This document shows, one piece after another, positions 17,022 to 26,163 of a stretch of 52,343 nt of DNA. Source of the DNA: Pseudomonadota bacterium (GTDB taxonomy: Bacteria; Pseudomonadota; Alphaproteobacteria; Reyranellales; Reyranellaceae). Position 1 is the stretch's first letter. The number at the start of each line of letters is the position of its first letter. Below the pieces are notes generated by a model, which saw only the letters and a program-made list of their open reading frames with translations, was not told where the DNA came from and searched no databases. Location of the stretch: positions 1-52,343 of the forward strand of contig JAIUOX010000021.1 of the NCBI GenBank assembly GCA_020160955.1. Direction: 5' to 3'. The position numbers were made by a program, and so were the translations under genes.

Positions 17022-18134
17022 ATGAAGAAGACCTTTGCAGCGCTGGCTGCCGCGACCATCGCCACGATGGCGATGCCGGCACTGGCCCAGATCAAGATCG
17101 GCGTCGTCGGCCCGATCACCGGCCAGTACGCCGCGTTCGGCGAACAGATGGTCAAGGGCGCGACCATGGCGGTCGACGAGATCAACGCGGCGGGCGGCGT
17201 GAACGGCCAGAAGCTGCAGCTGATCACCGGCGACGATGCCTGCGACCCGAAGCAGGCGACCGCGGTCGCCAACAAGATGGTCTCCGACAAGGTCGTGTTC
17301 GTGGCCGGTCACTTCTGCTCGGGCTCGTCGATCCCGGCGTCGGACGTCTACAAGGAAGGCAAGATCCTGCAGATCACGCCGGCCTCGACCAACCCGAAGC
17401 TGACCGATGACGCGGCGAGCAAGGGCAACACCACGGTGTTCCGCACCTGCGGCCGCGACGACGTGCAGGGCGCCACGGTCGGCGCCTACATCCTGAAGAA
17501 CAAGAAGGACGCCAAGGTCGCGATCCTTCACGACAAGTCGCCGTACGGCAAGGGCGTGGCCGACGAGACCAAGAAGGCCATCAACAAGGGCGGCCTCAAG
17601 GAGGCCATGTACGAGGCCTACAACGACACCGACAAGGACTTCACCGCGCTCATCAACAAGATGAAGCAGGCCAAGATCGACATCATCGTGCTCGGTGGCT
17701 ACCACACCGCCGGCGCGCTGATGATCAAGCAGGCCCGCGAGCAGGGCCTGGCGGCGACCATGATGGGCTTCGACGCGCTCGAGACGGCCGAGTTCGCCCA
17801 GCTGGGCGGCGCCGCCACGGACGGCGTGCTGATGTCGTTCCCGCCGAAGGCCGAGGACGACCCGAAGAATGCCGCGCTGGTGAAGAAGTTCCGCGACGCC
17901 AAGTACAACCCGGAGGGCTACACGCTCTTCACCTACGCTGCGGTGAAGGTGTGGGCCGAGGCCGCCAACAAGGCGAAGTCGACCGACCCGGCGGCGATCG
18001 CCAAGGTGCTGCGTGCCGGCAAGTTCGACTCCGCAGTCGGCTCGCTCGAGTTCGACGCCAAGGGCGACATCAAGAACCCGGTCTACGACATCTATGCCTG
18101 GAAGGGCGGCAAGTCGGCGCCGATCAAGAAGTAG
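17022..18134 (+). CDS. livK: Periplasmic branched-chain amino acid-type binding protein (LivK/LivJ family)
   Basis: The 370-residue product has a Sec signal peptide ending in PALAQ at about residue 23. The mature part starts IKIGVVGPITGQYAAFGEQM, the classic type I periplasmic fold opening, followed by INAAGGVNG, AGHFCSGSSIPAS (ligand contact region), TPASTNPKLTD and FRTCGRDDVQG. GGGG-free GGTCG-poor spacing aside, AAGGGGGT-like purines (AAGGGGGTCG) lie before the ATG. It captures the amino acid and delivers it to LivHM. It is the last gene of the operon and is closed by a strong terminator at 18160. The ligand may be Leu/Ile/Val or a related amide. Confidence 0.94.
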   Translation: MKKTFAALAAATIATMAMPALAQIKIGVVGPITGQYAAFGEQMVKGATMAVDEINAAGGVNGQKLQLITGDDACDPKQATAVANKMVSDKVVFVAGHFCSGSSIPASDVYKEGKILQITPASTNPKLTDDAASKGNTTVFRTCGRDDVQGATVGAYILKNKKDAKVAILHDKSPYGKGVADETKKAINKGGLKEAMYEAYNDTDKDFTALINKMKQAKIDIIVLGGYHTAGALMIKQAREQGLAATMMGFDALETAEFAQLGGAATDGVLMSFPPKAEDDPKNAALVKKFRDAKYNPEGYTLFTYAAVKVWAEAANKAKSTDPAAIAKVLRAGKFDSAVGSLEFDAKGDIKNPVYDIYAWKGGKSAPIKK

Positions 18135-18159
18135 CTTCGGGAGTTACTCCCGACGCCGG

Positions 18160-18189
18160 AAAGGGGCCCCTCGCGGGGCCCCTTTTTTG
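18160..18189 (+). terminator. Rho-independent terminator after livK
   Basis: AAAGGGGCCCC (18160-18170), loop TCGC, then GGGGCCCC and a run of six T (18183-18188). A near-copy of this element ends the following gene. Confidence 0.9.
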
Positions 18190-18296
18190 CATTTTCCCAA
18201 CGCCGTGTGCGTTTTGTTGTCCTTGGAACTTGCACATTTGCAAGCGATGGTCCGGCCTCTACACAGGCACAGTTCAACGAGAGGGAATGCCTTACC

Positions 18297-19937
18297 GTGC
18301 ACGGACCGATTGAGAGACGCCGCCGGACGTCACTGGGCGGCTGGATTGCCGGAGGAGCCTTGCTCGCGCTCGCGGCGGGCGCACACGCGCAGGTTCCCGC
18401 CAAGGTCGTCGAGTCGCTCGGCGCGCCGGCGACGCTGTCCACCGGCCTCGGCAAGCTCGAGTTCAAGGACGGCGTGCCGACCGCCGAGACGGCGCAGAAG
18501 ACCTACGACATCCTCGACTTCAGCCACGCGCTCAGCGCCTACAACAACAGCTTCCGCGGCGCCTCGGCGCTGGCCATCGTCAAGGGCTTCGAGGGCATCG
18601 GCGCCAAGCCGGGCGACGTCGTCATCTTCCCGAAGTTCATGGACTCGCGCTCGCTGTTCCTGACGGCCAACGCGGACACCGTCTACTACCTGACCGGCCT
18701 CGATCTCAGCAAAGGCCCGGTCGTCGTCGAGCAGCCGCCGGGCGCGGTCGGCACCATCAACGACATGTGGTTCTCCTGGATCATCGACATCGGCGGTCCC
18801 GGACCGGATCGCGGGATGGGCGGCAAGTACCTGATCGTCGGACCGGACTACAACGGACCGCTGCCGGAGGGCGGCTACTTCATCGGCCGCTCCAAGACCA
18901 ACTTCGCGCTCTACGCCGCGCGCGCCTACCTGGTGAACAACGATCCCGCGCCGGCGGTCGAGGTCATCAAGAAGACCATGAAGGTCTATCCCTACCTGCC
19001 GGGCTCGTTCGGCACGAGCCTCGCCCAGGCGCTCGAGGGAACGGTCCGCATCGCCGGCGAGCCGAAGATCCCGGAGACCAAGTTCATCGAGGCCAGCGGG
19101 CTGGCGTTCAACACCATCCCGCCGAGCGACATCGGCTTCTTCGAGCTGATCAACGAGAACGTCCAGCGCGAGCCGGCCACCAGCTACGACATCGAGCTGG
19201 CGGGCCAGCTCGCCGCGATCGGCATCGTGCGCGGCAAGCCGTTCAAGCCCGACGCGCGGATGCAGAAGATCCTGTCGGAGGCCGCCGCGTTCGGGCAGGC
19301 CACGGGGCGCGCGCTGAACTGGCGTTACGCCATGAGGCACCCCGACTGGGCCTACTACCCGAACTCGCAGTGGGGCAGCATGCTGTGGGAGGGCGGCGCC
19401 TTCTTCGAGACGCCGCCGCCGCTGTTCGAGGCCGGCATGTTCAAGCCGCTGCCGCCGACCGGCGCCCGCACGCTCGATTCGCGCACCGCCTTCTACTACG
19501 GCTACACGCTCGACTCGCCGGGCATGATCATGCGCGCCCCGGGCGTCGGCTCGCAGTACCTGATGGCGTTCGCCGATTCGCAGGGCAACCCGTTCGACGG
19601 CGCCAAGACCTACAAGGTGGTGCTGCCGCCCAAGGTCCCGGCCGAGGCCTTCTGGTCGCTCACCCTGTACGACAACCAGACCCGCTCGATGCTGCAGACG
19701 CCGCAGAACTACCCGCGCGCCGGCAGCCAGGCCTACCCGTCGCCGGCCGCCCAGCCGGCCGCCGACGGCACGACGACGGTCTGGTTCGGACCGACGCAGC
19801 CCAAGGACGTGCCGCGCGGCAACTGGATCCAGACCGACCCGGCCAAGGGCTGGTTCACGATCCTGCGCCTCTACAGCCCGCTGCCGTCGTTCTTCGAGAA
19901 GACCTGGCGCGTGGGCGAGATCGAGCTCGTGAAGTAG
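18297..19937 (+). CDS. DUF1254/DUF1214 family exported protein
   Basis: I start at the GTG at 18297, with GAGGGA 10 bases upstream, because it gives a clean signal peptide (HGPIERRRRTSLGG then a hydrophobic stretch ending AGAHAQ). The mature protein has an N-terminal DUF1254-like domain (NADTVYYLTGLDLSKGPVVV near residue 120-140) and a C-terminal DUF1214-like domain (APGVGSQYLMAF, then FWSLTLYDNQTRSML and WFTILRLYSPLP-SFF). The total of 546 residues fits this two-domain family. The function is unknown; relatives are exported and sit near diverse metabolic genes. The gene stands alone between two nearly identical terminators. Confidence 0.85.
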   Translation: MHGPIERRRRTSLGGWIAGGALLALAAGAHAQVPAKVVESLGAPATLSTGLGKLEFKDGVPTAETAQKTYDILDFSHALSAYNNSFRGASALAIVKGFEGIGAKPGDVVIFPKFMDSRSLFLTANADTVYYLTGLDLSKGPVVVEQPPGAVGTINDMWFSWIIDIGGPGPDRGMGGKYLIVGPDYNGPLPEGGYFIGRSKTNFALYAARAYLVNNDPAPAVEVIKKTMKVYPYLPGSFGTSLAQALEGTVRIAGEPKIPETKFIEASGLAFNTIPPSDIGFFELINENVQREPATSYDIELAGQLAAIGIVRGKPFKPDARMQKILSEAAAFGQATGRALNWRYAMRHPDWAYYPNSQWGSMLWEGGAFFETPPPLFEAGMFKPLPPTGARTLDSRTAFYYGYTLDSPGMIMRAPGVGSQYLMAFADSQGNPFDGAKTYKVVLPPKVPAEAFWSLTLYDNQTRSMLQTPQNYPRAGSQAYPSPAAQPAADGTTTVWFGPTQPKDVPRGNWIQTDPAKGWFTILRLYSPLPSFFEKTWRVGEIELVK

Positions 19938-19963
19938 GGCGGGAACTTCCCGTCCAGCGACCG

Positions 19964-19993
19964 GAAAGGGGCCCCTCGCGGGCCCCTTTTTGC
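19964..19993 (+). terminator. Rho-independent terminator after the DUF1254 gene
   Basis: AAAGGGGCCC (19964-19973), a short loop, GGGCCCC and five T residues. It is almost the same sequence as the terminator at 18160-18189. Confidence 0.88.
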
Positions 19994-20121
19994 ATATCCG
20001 GGCGAAAACTGAGGGAATTTTGCCTCTTGTGGTACGATTTCCACGATTTTGGGGAATCGTGACATTTCGAGCGCCGATATGGTATCCGGGGGCTCAACCG
20101 CTAGAGGGGAACGATCGTCGA

Positions 20122-20571
20122 ATGCCGGGGGGCGCCATCGCGGTCGCGTCGGATCATGCCGGCTTCGACCTTAAGGAATTGCTGAAACGCGACCTGCAGG
20201 ACGCGGGCCACACCGTGCTCGACCTCGGGACGCACTCGACCCAGTCGGTCGATTACGCCGACTACGGCGCGGCCATGGGCGAGGCGATCGCCTCGGGCAA
20301 GGCCGAGCGCGGCGTGCTGGTCTGTGGCACCGGCATCGGCATCTCGATCGCCGCCAACCGCAACCCGGCGGTCCGGGCCGCGCTGGTTCACGACGAGACC
20401 ACGGCGCGGCTCACCCGGCTGCACAACGACGCCAACGTCGTCGCCTTCGGCCAGCGCGTGATCGGCATCGAGACCGCCCGCGCCGCGTTGAAGGTCTTCC
20501 TGTCCACCGAGTTCGAGGGCGGCCGCCATGCCGCCCGCGTTGCCAAGCTGTCGAAGGGTCCCGTGAAATGA
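20122..20571 (+). CDS. rpiB: Ribose-5-phosphate isomerase B
   Basis: The ATG at 20122 has AGAGGGGA upstream; longer open frame before it is the leader. The 149-residue protein has the RpiB/LacAB fold marks: [11 protein letters not shown] (8-18), the catalytic Cys68 in [15 protein letters not shown], then [12 protein letters not shown]. It interconverts ribose-5-phosphate and ribulose-5-phosphate, the latter being a precursor for the riboflavin genes in this cluster. The upstream 100 bases hold an imperfect dyad (ACGATTTCC / GGGGAATCGT at about 20035-20060) and a weak GTGACA -35-like hexamer. It overlaps glyA by 4 bp. Confidence 0.93.
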   Translation: MPGGAIAVASDHAGFDLKELLKRDLQDAGHTVLDLGTHSTQSVDYADYGAAMGEAIASGKAERGVLVCGTGIGISIAANRNPAVRAALVHDETTARLTRLHNDANVVAFGQRVIGIETARAALKVFLSTEFEGGRHAARVAKLSKGPVK

Positions 20572-21872
20572 GTCAAGCCGCGTCGAAGATGAGCGAGTCG
20601 CTGCCGATGTTCACCCGCAGCCTGGCCGAGGTCGATCCGGCCATCGACGCGGCGGTGAAGGGCGAGCTGCACCGCCAGCGCGAGCAGATCGAGCTGATCG
20701 CGTCGGAGAACATCGTGTCGCGCGCCGTGCTCGAGGCGGCCGGCTCGGTGCTGACCAACAAGTATGCCGAGGGCTATCCCGGCCGGCGCTACTACGGCGG
20801 CTGCGAGGAGGTCGACAAGGCCGAGCAGCTGGCGATCGAGCGCGCCTGCAAGCTGTTCGACTGCTCGTTCGCCAACGTCCAGCCGCACTCCGGCGCGCAG
20901 GCCAACCAGGCGGTGTTCCTCGCGCTGCTGAAGCCGGGCGACACCTTCATGGGCATGGCGCTCGACCAGGGCGGCCACCTGACCCACGGCTCGCCGGCCA
21001 ACCAGTCGGGCAAGTGGTTCAAGGTCGTGTCGTACGGCGTCAAGGCCGACACCCACCTGATCGACTACGAGCAGATGGAGGAGACGGCGCGCCGCGAGAA
21101 GCCGAAGCTGATCGTCGCCGGCGCCTCGGCCTACTCGCGCCACATCGACTGGGCGCGCTTCCGCAAGGTCGCCGACGAGATCGGCGCCTACTTCATGGTC
21201 GACATGGCGCACTATGCCGGCCTCGTCGCCGCCGGCGCCTACCCGAGCCCGCTGCCGCACGCCCACGTCGTGACGACGACGACGCACAAGACGCTGCGCG
21301 GCCCGCGCGGCGGCATGGTGCTGTCGACCGACGCCGAGATCGGCAAGAAGATCAACTCGGCGGTGTTCCCGGGACTGCAGGGCGGGCCGCTGATGCACAT
21401 CATCGCCGCCAAGGCGGTGGCGTTCGGCGAGGCGCTGAAGCCCGAGTTCAAGATCTACGCCCACCAGGTGATCGACAACGCCCGGGCGCTCGCCTCGGCG
21501 CTGACCGAGCGCGGCCTCAAGATCGTCTCGGGCGGCACCGACAGCCACGTCATGCTGGTCGACCTGCGGCCGAAGAAGGCGACCGGCGTCATCGCCGAGA
21601 AGGTGCTCGACCGCTCGGGCATCACGGTCAACAAGAACAGCATCCCGGGCGACCCGGAGAAGTACACCATCACCTCGGGCGTGCGGCTCGGCTCGCCGGC
21701 CGGCACGACCAGGGGCTTCGGCGTGGCGGAGTTCCGCCAGGTCGGCCACCTGATCGCCGACGTGCTCGATGGCATCGCCAAGAACGGACCTGATGGGGAC
21801 GCCCAGGTAGAGGCGCAGGTCCGCAGCAAGGTGCAGGCTCTCTGCGCCCGGTTTCCGATCTACCGCGACTGA
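20568..21872 (+). CDS. glyA: Serine hydroxymethyltransferase
   Basis: The 434-residue PLP enzyme converts serine and tetrahydrofolate to glycine and methylene-THF in the cytosol. Key marks are [10 protein letters not shown] (42-51), [30 protein letters not shown], and the PLP lysine Lys241 in [16 protein letters not shown]. Length is standard. The ATG overlaps the rpiB stop (ATGA). rpiB-glyA-nrdR-rib gene order is a common alphaproteobacterial arrangement. Confidence 0.97.
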   Translation: MSQAASKMSESLPMFTRSLAEVDPAIDAAVKGELHRQREQIELIASENIVSRAVLEAAGSVLTNKYAEGYPGRRYYGGCEEVDKAEQLAIERACKLFDCSFANVQPHSGAQANQAVFLALLKPGDTFMGMALDQGGHLTHGSPANQSGKWFKVVSYGVKADTHLIDYEQMEETARREKPKLIVAGASAYSRHIDWARFRKVADEIGAYFMVDMAHYAGLVAAGAYPSPLPHAHVVTTTTHKTLRGPRGGMVLSTDAEIGKKINSAVFPGLQGGPLMHIIAAKAVAFGEALKPEFKIYAHQVIDNARALASALTERGLKIVSGGTDSHVMLVDLRPKKATGVIAEKVLDRSGITVNKNSIPGDPEKYTITSGVRLGSPAGTTRGFGVAEFRQVGHLIADVLDGIAKNGPDGDAQVEAQVRSKVQALCARFPIYRD

Positions 21873-21902
21873 TCGGCAAACAGAGGCACACGGGGGGAGA
21901 CG

Positions 21903-22367
21903 ATGCGCTGTCCATTTTGCGGTCACGAGGACACACAGGTTAAGGACTCGCGGCCGACCGACGACAACTCGGCGATCCGCCGGCGGCGCTACTGCCCGTC
22001 GTGCGGCTCGCGCTTCACCACCTTCGAGCGCGTGCAGCTGCGCGAACTCACCGTGGTCAAGAAGAACGGCCAGCGCGTGGCGTTCGACCGCGACAAGCTC
22101 GCGCGCTCGATCACCGTCGCCTGCCGCAAGCGGCCGGTCGATCCGGAGCGCATCGAGCGGGTGGTGAACGGCATCGTGCGCCGCCTCGAGAGCTCCGGCG
22201 AGAGCGAGATTCCCTCGACGCAGATCGGCGAGCTGGTGATGGACGCGCTGCGCGCGCTCGACCCGGTCGCCTACGTCCGCTTCGCCTCGGTCTATCGCAA
22301 CTTCCGCGAGGCCCGGGACTTCGAGGAGTTCATCTCGGACCTCGCCGAGACCAACTTCAAGGACTGA
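21903..22367 (+). CDS. nrdR: Transcriptional repressor NrdR
   Basis: The 154-residue protein has the N-terminal zinc ribbon with Cys3, Cys6, Cys31 and Cys34 (MRCPFCG and [10 protein letters not shown]) followed by the ATP-cone domain ([17 protein letters not shown]). NrdR senses ATP/dATP and represses ribonucleotide reductase genes by binding NrdR boxes. Length and domain order are standard. It lies 30 bp after glyA with GGGGGAGA upstream and just ahead of ribD. Confidence 0.97.
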   Translation: MRCPFCGHEDTQVKDSRPTDDNSAIRRRRYCPSCGSRFTTFERVQLRELTVVKKNGQRVAFDRDKLARSITVACRKRPVDPERIERVVNGIVRRLESSGESEIPSTQIGELVMDALRALDPVAYVRFASVYRNFREARDFEEFISDLAETNFKD

Positions 22368-22371
22368 CGCC

Positions 22372-23454
22372 ATGATGCGCGCGGCGCTCGCGCTGGCGCG
22401 CCGGTCGCTGGGCTCGACCTGGCCGAACCCCGCGGTCGGCTGCGTGATCGTGCGCGACGGCGCGGTCGTCGGGCGCGGCCGCACCCAGAAGGGCGGGCGG
22501 CCGCACGCCGAGACGCAGGCGCTGGCCGAGGCCGGCGAGGCGGCGGCCGGCGCGACGGTCTACGTCACGCTGGAGCCGTGCGCCCATCACGGCCGCACGC
22601 CGCCCTGCGCCGACGCACTGGTCGCGGCCGGCGTGGCGCGCGTCGTGTCGGCGCTCGAGGATCCCGATCCGCGCGTGAAGGGGCAAGGCCACGCGCGGCT
22701 GCGCGCCGCCGGCATCGCCGTCGAGATTGGCGAGGGCGCCGACGAGGCGCGCGAGATCAATGCCGGCTTCCTGTTGCGCGTCGCCGAGGGACGGCCGCTG
22801 TTCCGCCTCAAGATGGCGACCTCGCTCGATGGCCGCATCGCCACCGCCTCCGGCGAGAGCCAGTGGATCACCGGCGAGGCGGCGCGGCGCGACGGCCACA
22901 AGCTGCGCGCCACCCACGACGCCATCCTCGTCGGCGCGGCGACGGCGGCGGCCGACAACCCGTCGCTGACCTGCCGGCTGCCCGGCTTGCAGCACCGCTC
23001 GCCGGTGCGGATCGTGCTCGATTCGAAGGCGGGGCTGGCGACCGATTCGGTGCTGGCGACGACGGCGCGCGAGGTCCCAACCTGGGTGCTGTGCACAAGT
23101 GCCGCGCCCGCGGGCCGGCGCGATGCCTTGCAAGCGGCCGGCGTCGAGGTCATGGAGGTGCCGGCCGGAGCCGAGGGACGAATCGATGTCCCTGCGGCGG
23201 CAAGGGCCTTGGGCGACCGCGGGCTGACGCGGGTGCTGGTCGAGGGGGGCGGACAGGTCGCCGCGTCGTTCCTGCGGGCCGGCCTGGTCGACCGCATCAC
23301 CAGCTACCGGGCGGGCGTCGTGCTGGGGTCGGAAGGTCGCTCTGCGGTCGGGCCGATGGCGGTCGAACGGTTGGGTTTCGCGCCCCGGTTCCGGCTGCAA
23401 TCGGTGCGGCGGCTGGAGGACGACACGGTGGAAAGCTGGATTCGAGGGGCATAA
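22372..23454 (+). CDS. ribD: Riboflavin biosynthesis protein RibD (deaminase/reductase)
   Basis: The 360-residue bifunctional enzyme performs the second and third steps of the riboflavin pathway. The deaminase zinc site is complete: H45-A-E47 and P-C70-x8-C79 (PCAHHGRTPPC). The reductase domain begins around residue 145 (FRLKMATSLDGRIATASGES) and has VEGGGQVAASFL near 290. The N-terminus begins directly at MRAALALARR, slightly shorter than in relatives that carry about ten more residues. Its start is 5 bp after the nrdR stop. Confidence 0.95.
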   Translation: MMRAALALARRSLGSTWPNPAVGCVIVRDGAVVGRGRTQKGGRPHAETQALAEAGEAAAGATVYVTLEPCAHHGRTPPCADALVAAGVARVVSALEDPDPRVKGQGHARLRAAGIAVEIGEGADEAREINAGFLLRVAEGRPLFRLKMATSLDGRIATASGESQWITGEAARRDGHKLRATHDAILVGAATAAADNPSLTCRLPGLQHRSPVRIVLDSKAGLATDSVLATTAREVPTWVLCTSAAPAGRRDALQAAGVEVMEVPAGAEGRIDVPAAARALGDRGLTRVLVEGGGQVAASFLRAGLVDRITSYRAGVVLGSEGRSAVGPMAVERLGFAPRFRLQSVRRLEDDTVESWIRGA

Positions 23455-23463
23455 GTACGGTCC

Positions 23464-24066
23464 ATGTTCACGGGCATCGTCACCGACATCGGCGAGATCG
23501 TCTCCATCGCCCCGGGCGGCAAGGCGGGTGACCGGCGCTTCGTCGTGCGCACGCGCCACGACCTCGCGCCAATCGCCATCGGCGCGTCGATCGCCTGCGC
23601 CGGCTGCTGCCTGACGGTGATCGAGAAGGGGCCCGACTGGTTCGCCGTCGAGGTCTCGGCCGAGAGCCTCGACAAGACCCATCTCGGCGACTGGCAGGCC
23701 GGCAGCCGCATCAACCTGGAACTGTCGCTCAAGGTCGGCGACGAGCTGGGCGGTCACCTCGTCTACGGTCACGTCGACGGCGTCGGCACCATTGCGTCGA
23801 TGACGCCGGAAGGCGGCAGCATGCGCTTCGTGTTCGAGGCGCCGCCAGCGCTGGCGCGCTTCGTGGCGCCCAAGGGCTCGGTGGCGATCGACGGCATCTC
23901 GCTGACCGTCAACGAGGTCGACGGCAACCGGTTCGGCGTCAACATCATCCCGCATACCCAGTCGGTCACCACGCTGGGCCAGGCCCGGCCCGGCCAACGG
24001 GTCAACCTTGAGGTCGATATGCTCGCGCGTTACGTTGCGCGATTGCTGGAGCACGGACGATCATGA
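23464..24066 (+). CDS. ribE: Riboflavin synthase, alpha subunit
   Basis: The 200-residue protein has the two lumazine-binding repeats: MFTGIVTDIGEI (1-12) opens the first and GHLVYGHVDGVGTI (about 98-111) opens the second, with the catalytic-loop motif GCCLTV and the matching GISLTV in the second repeat. It dismutates two lumazines to riboflavin and ribityl-aminouracil. It overlaps ribBA by 4 bp. Confidence 0.95.
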   Translation: MFTGIVTDIGEIVSIAPGGKAGDRRFVVRTRHDLAPIAIGASIACAGCCLTVIEKGPDWFAVEVSAESLDKTHLGDWQAGSRINLELSLKVGDELGGHLVYGHVDGVGTIASMTPEGGSMRFVFEAPPALARFVAPKGSVAIDGISLTVNEVDGNRFGVNIIPHTQSVTTLGQARPGQRVNLEVDMLARYVARLLEHGRS

Positions 24067-25205
24067 GTGCGCTCGAAAAGGACGCCTGGCGCATCACCTT
24101 CTCGGAGGTGAAGGCGGCGGCCGAGGATATCATCGAGGAGGCCCGCAAGGGCCGGATGTTCATCCTGGTCGACGACGAGGATCGCGAGAACGAGGGCGAC
24201 CTCGTCATTCCCGCCCAGTGGGCGACGCCCGACGCCATCAACTTCATGGCCAAGCATGCGCGCGGCCTGATCTGCCTCGCCCTGACGCGCGAGCGCGTCG
24301 AGCAGCTCGGCCTGCCGCTGATGGCGCAGAACAACGGCACCCGCCACCAGACCGCCTTCACCGTGTCGATCGAGGCCCGCCAGGGCGTGACCACCGGCAT
24401 CTCGGCGGCCGACCGCGCGCGCACCGTCGCGGTCGCCATCGACCCGTCGTGCGGGCCGTCCGACATCGTCACGCCGGGCCATGTCTTCCCGCTGGTGGCG
24501 CGCGACGGCGGCGTGCTCGAGCGCACCGGCCACACCGAGGCGGCGGTCGACCTCGCGCGGCTCGCCGGCCTCAACCCGTCGGGCGTGATCTGCGAGATCA
24601 TGAACGACGACGGCACGATGGCCCGTCGCAACGACCTCATCAACTTCGCGCAGCGTCACGGCCTCAAGATCGGCACCATCGCCGACCTGATCGCCTATCG
24701 CCGGCGCTACGACTCGATCGTCAAGCGGCTGAGCGAGACGACCTTCGACAGCATCCACGGCGGCGGCTTCCGTTGCGTGATCTACGTGAACAAGGTGACG
24801 CTGGCGCAGCACATCGCGCTGGTGAAGGGCGACCCGGCGACCGGCGGCCCGGTGCTGGTGCGCATGCACGCCGGCAACGTGTTCTCCGACCTGCTGGGCC
24901 AGCGCGACACCGGCCGCGGCGGCGAGATCGAGGCCTCGATGGAGGAGATCGCGCGCGAGGGCCGTGGCGTCCTGGTGCTGATCCGCGAACCGCTGACCGT
25001 CATGCTGGCCGAGCAGCGCCGCCGCGCCGGCGAGAAGCTCGAGCCGTCGGGCGCCGAGCTGCGCGACTACGGCGTCGGCGCGCAGATCCTGATCGACCTC
25101 GGGGTGCGCGAGATGGTGCTGCTGACCAACAGCAAGCGCTCGATCGTCGGCCTCGAGGGCTTCGGCCTCAAGGTCGTCGGCCAGAAGCCGATCCCGGGCC
25201 GCTGA
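24063..25205 (+). CDS. ribB: 3,4-dihydroxy-2-butanone-4-phosphate synthase with degenerate GTP cyclohydrolase II domain (RibBA-like)
   Basis: The 380-residue protein has an intact RibB domain (about 15-210): DDEDRENEGDLVIPAQ (37-52) with the acidic metal loop, TPGHVFPLVAR and GHTEAAVDLARLAGL. The C-terminal half has the GTP cyclohydrolase II outline, but the zinc motif with three cysteines is absent: the region reads VRMHAGNVFSDLLGQRDTG with no Cys. So GTP ring opening is very unlikely and a separate RibA is expected elsewhere. This split is known in alphaproteobacteria. It overlaps ribE and is followed by ribH with one base between. Confidence 0.93.
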   Translation: MSALEKDAWRITFSEVKAAAEDIIEEARKGRMFILVDDEDRENEGDLVIPAQWATPDAINFMAKHARGLICLALTRERVEQLGLPLMAQNNGTRHQTAFTVSIEARQGVTTGISAADRARTVAVAIDPSCGPSDIVTPGHVFPLVARDGGVLERTGHTEAAVDLARLAGLNPSGVICEIMNDDGTMARRNDLINFAQRHGLKIGTIADLIAYRRRYDSIVKRLSETTFDSIHGGGFRCVIYVNKVTLAQHIALVKGDPATGGPVLVRMHAGNVFSDLLGQRDTGRGGEIEASMEEIAREGRGVLVLIREPLTVMLAEQRRRAGEKLEPSGAELRDYGVGAQILIDLGVREMVLLTNSKRSIVGLEGFGLKVVGQKPIPGR

Positions 25206-25206
25206 G

Positions 25207-25683
25207 ATGTCGACACGGACAGAGAACCCGTCGGTTCGCCCGCCGGTCGCCGGCGTGGCGGGCGCGCGAATCCTGATCGTCGAATCGCACTACTACGACG
25301 AGATCGCCGATGCGCTGATCGCCGGCGCCGAGCGCGAGATCGCGAAGAACGGCGCGACCTGCGAGCGCGTCACGGTGCCGGGGGCCTTCGAGATCCCGGG
25401 CGCCATCGCGATGGCGGCCGACCGCTACGACGGCTTCGTCGCCCTAGGCTGCGTGGTGCGCGGCGAGACCACGCACTACGACTATGTCTGCGGCGAGAGC
25501 GCGCGCGGCCTGATGGATCTCACGGTGCGCCAGCGCCTGGCGATCGGCTACGGCATCGTCACCGTCGAGAACATCGAGCAGGCGAAGGCGCGGGCCTTCA
25601 CGGACCGCGGCGACAAGGGCGGCGACGCCGCCCATGCCTGCCTGTCCATGGTCGCCCTGGCGCGGCGCTGGCGGCAGTCGTGA
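25207..25683 (+). CDS. ribH: 6,7-dimethyl-8-ribityllumazine synthase
   Basis: The 158-residue enzyme condenses the RibB and RibD products. It has the family strand-loops VPGAFEIPGAI (substrate pocket), LGCVVRGETTHYDYVC and the terminal KGGDAAHACLSMV. The ATG at 25207 follows the ribBA stop directly. ribH in turn overlaps nusB by 4 bp (GTGA). The ribE, ribBA, ribH, nusB arrangement is the standard alphaproteobacterial one. Confidence 0.96.
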   Translation: MSTRTENPSVRPPVAGVAGARILIVESHYYDEIADALIAGAEREIAKNGATCERVTVPGAFEIPGAIAMAADRYDGFVALGCVVRGETTHYDYVCGESARGLMDLTVRQRLAIGYGIVTVENIEQAKARAFTDRGDKGGDAAHACLSMVALARRWRQS

Positions 25684-26159
25684 GTGCGCAACCGACCTCG
25701 ACGCCTGGGCCGAGCCGGCGCCAGGCGGCGCGGCTTGCTGCCGTGCAGGCCCTCTACCAGTGGCAGGAGGGCCAGCACGGCCCGGCCGAGATCATCGACC
25801 AGTTCATCAAGGTGCGGACCGGCGAGACCGGCGAGGGCGGCATGCGCCGCGACGCCGACCGGCCGCTGTTCAAGGACGTGGTCGAGGGCACGGTGAGCCA
25901 CCGCGAGGCGCTCGAGAAGACCGTGTCGGGCGCGCTCAGCGCCGACTGGACGTGGGGCCGCATCGATCGCCTTGTGCGCGCCATCCTGCTGGCGGGCGCC
26001 TACGAACTGGTGCATCGCGGCGACGTGCCGGCGCGCGTCGTCATCAACGAGTACCTCGATATCGCCTCGGCCTTCTACGACCAGCACGAACCGAAGTTCA
26101 TCAACTCGGTGCTCGACAAGGTGGCGCGCGAGGCGCGGGCCGCCGAGTTCACGAGGTAG
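25680..26159 (+). CDS. nusB: Transcription antitermination factor NusB
   Basis: The 159-residue all-helical RNA-binding protein starts at a GTG overlapping ribH. The marks are SRRQAARLAAVQALYQWQ near the N-terminus (arginine-rich RNA-binding helix) and VVINEYLDIASAFYDQHEPKF with FINSVLDKVA at the C-terminus. With NusE it assists antitermination at rRNA operons. Confidence 0.95.
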   Translation: MSAQPTSTPGPSRRQAARLAAVQALYQWQEGQHGPAEIIDQFIKVRTGETGEGGMRRDADRPLFKDVVEGTVSHREALEKTVSGALSADWTWGRIDRLVRAILLAGAYELVHRGDVPARVVINEYLDIASAFYDQHEPKFINSVLDKVAREARAAEFTR

Positions 26160-26163
26160 CGGC

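Noticed and set aside
20388..22484. 698-codon minus-strand frame across glyA and nrdR
   Set aside because: Antisense shadow of GC-rich genes with no family signature.
20900..24100. FMN riboswitch upstream of the rib genes
   Set aside because: The rib genes are packed behind nrdR with gaps of a few bases, leaving no room for an RFN element.
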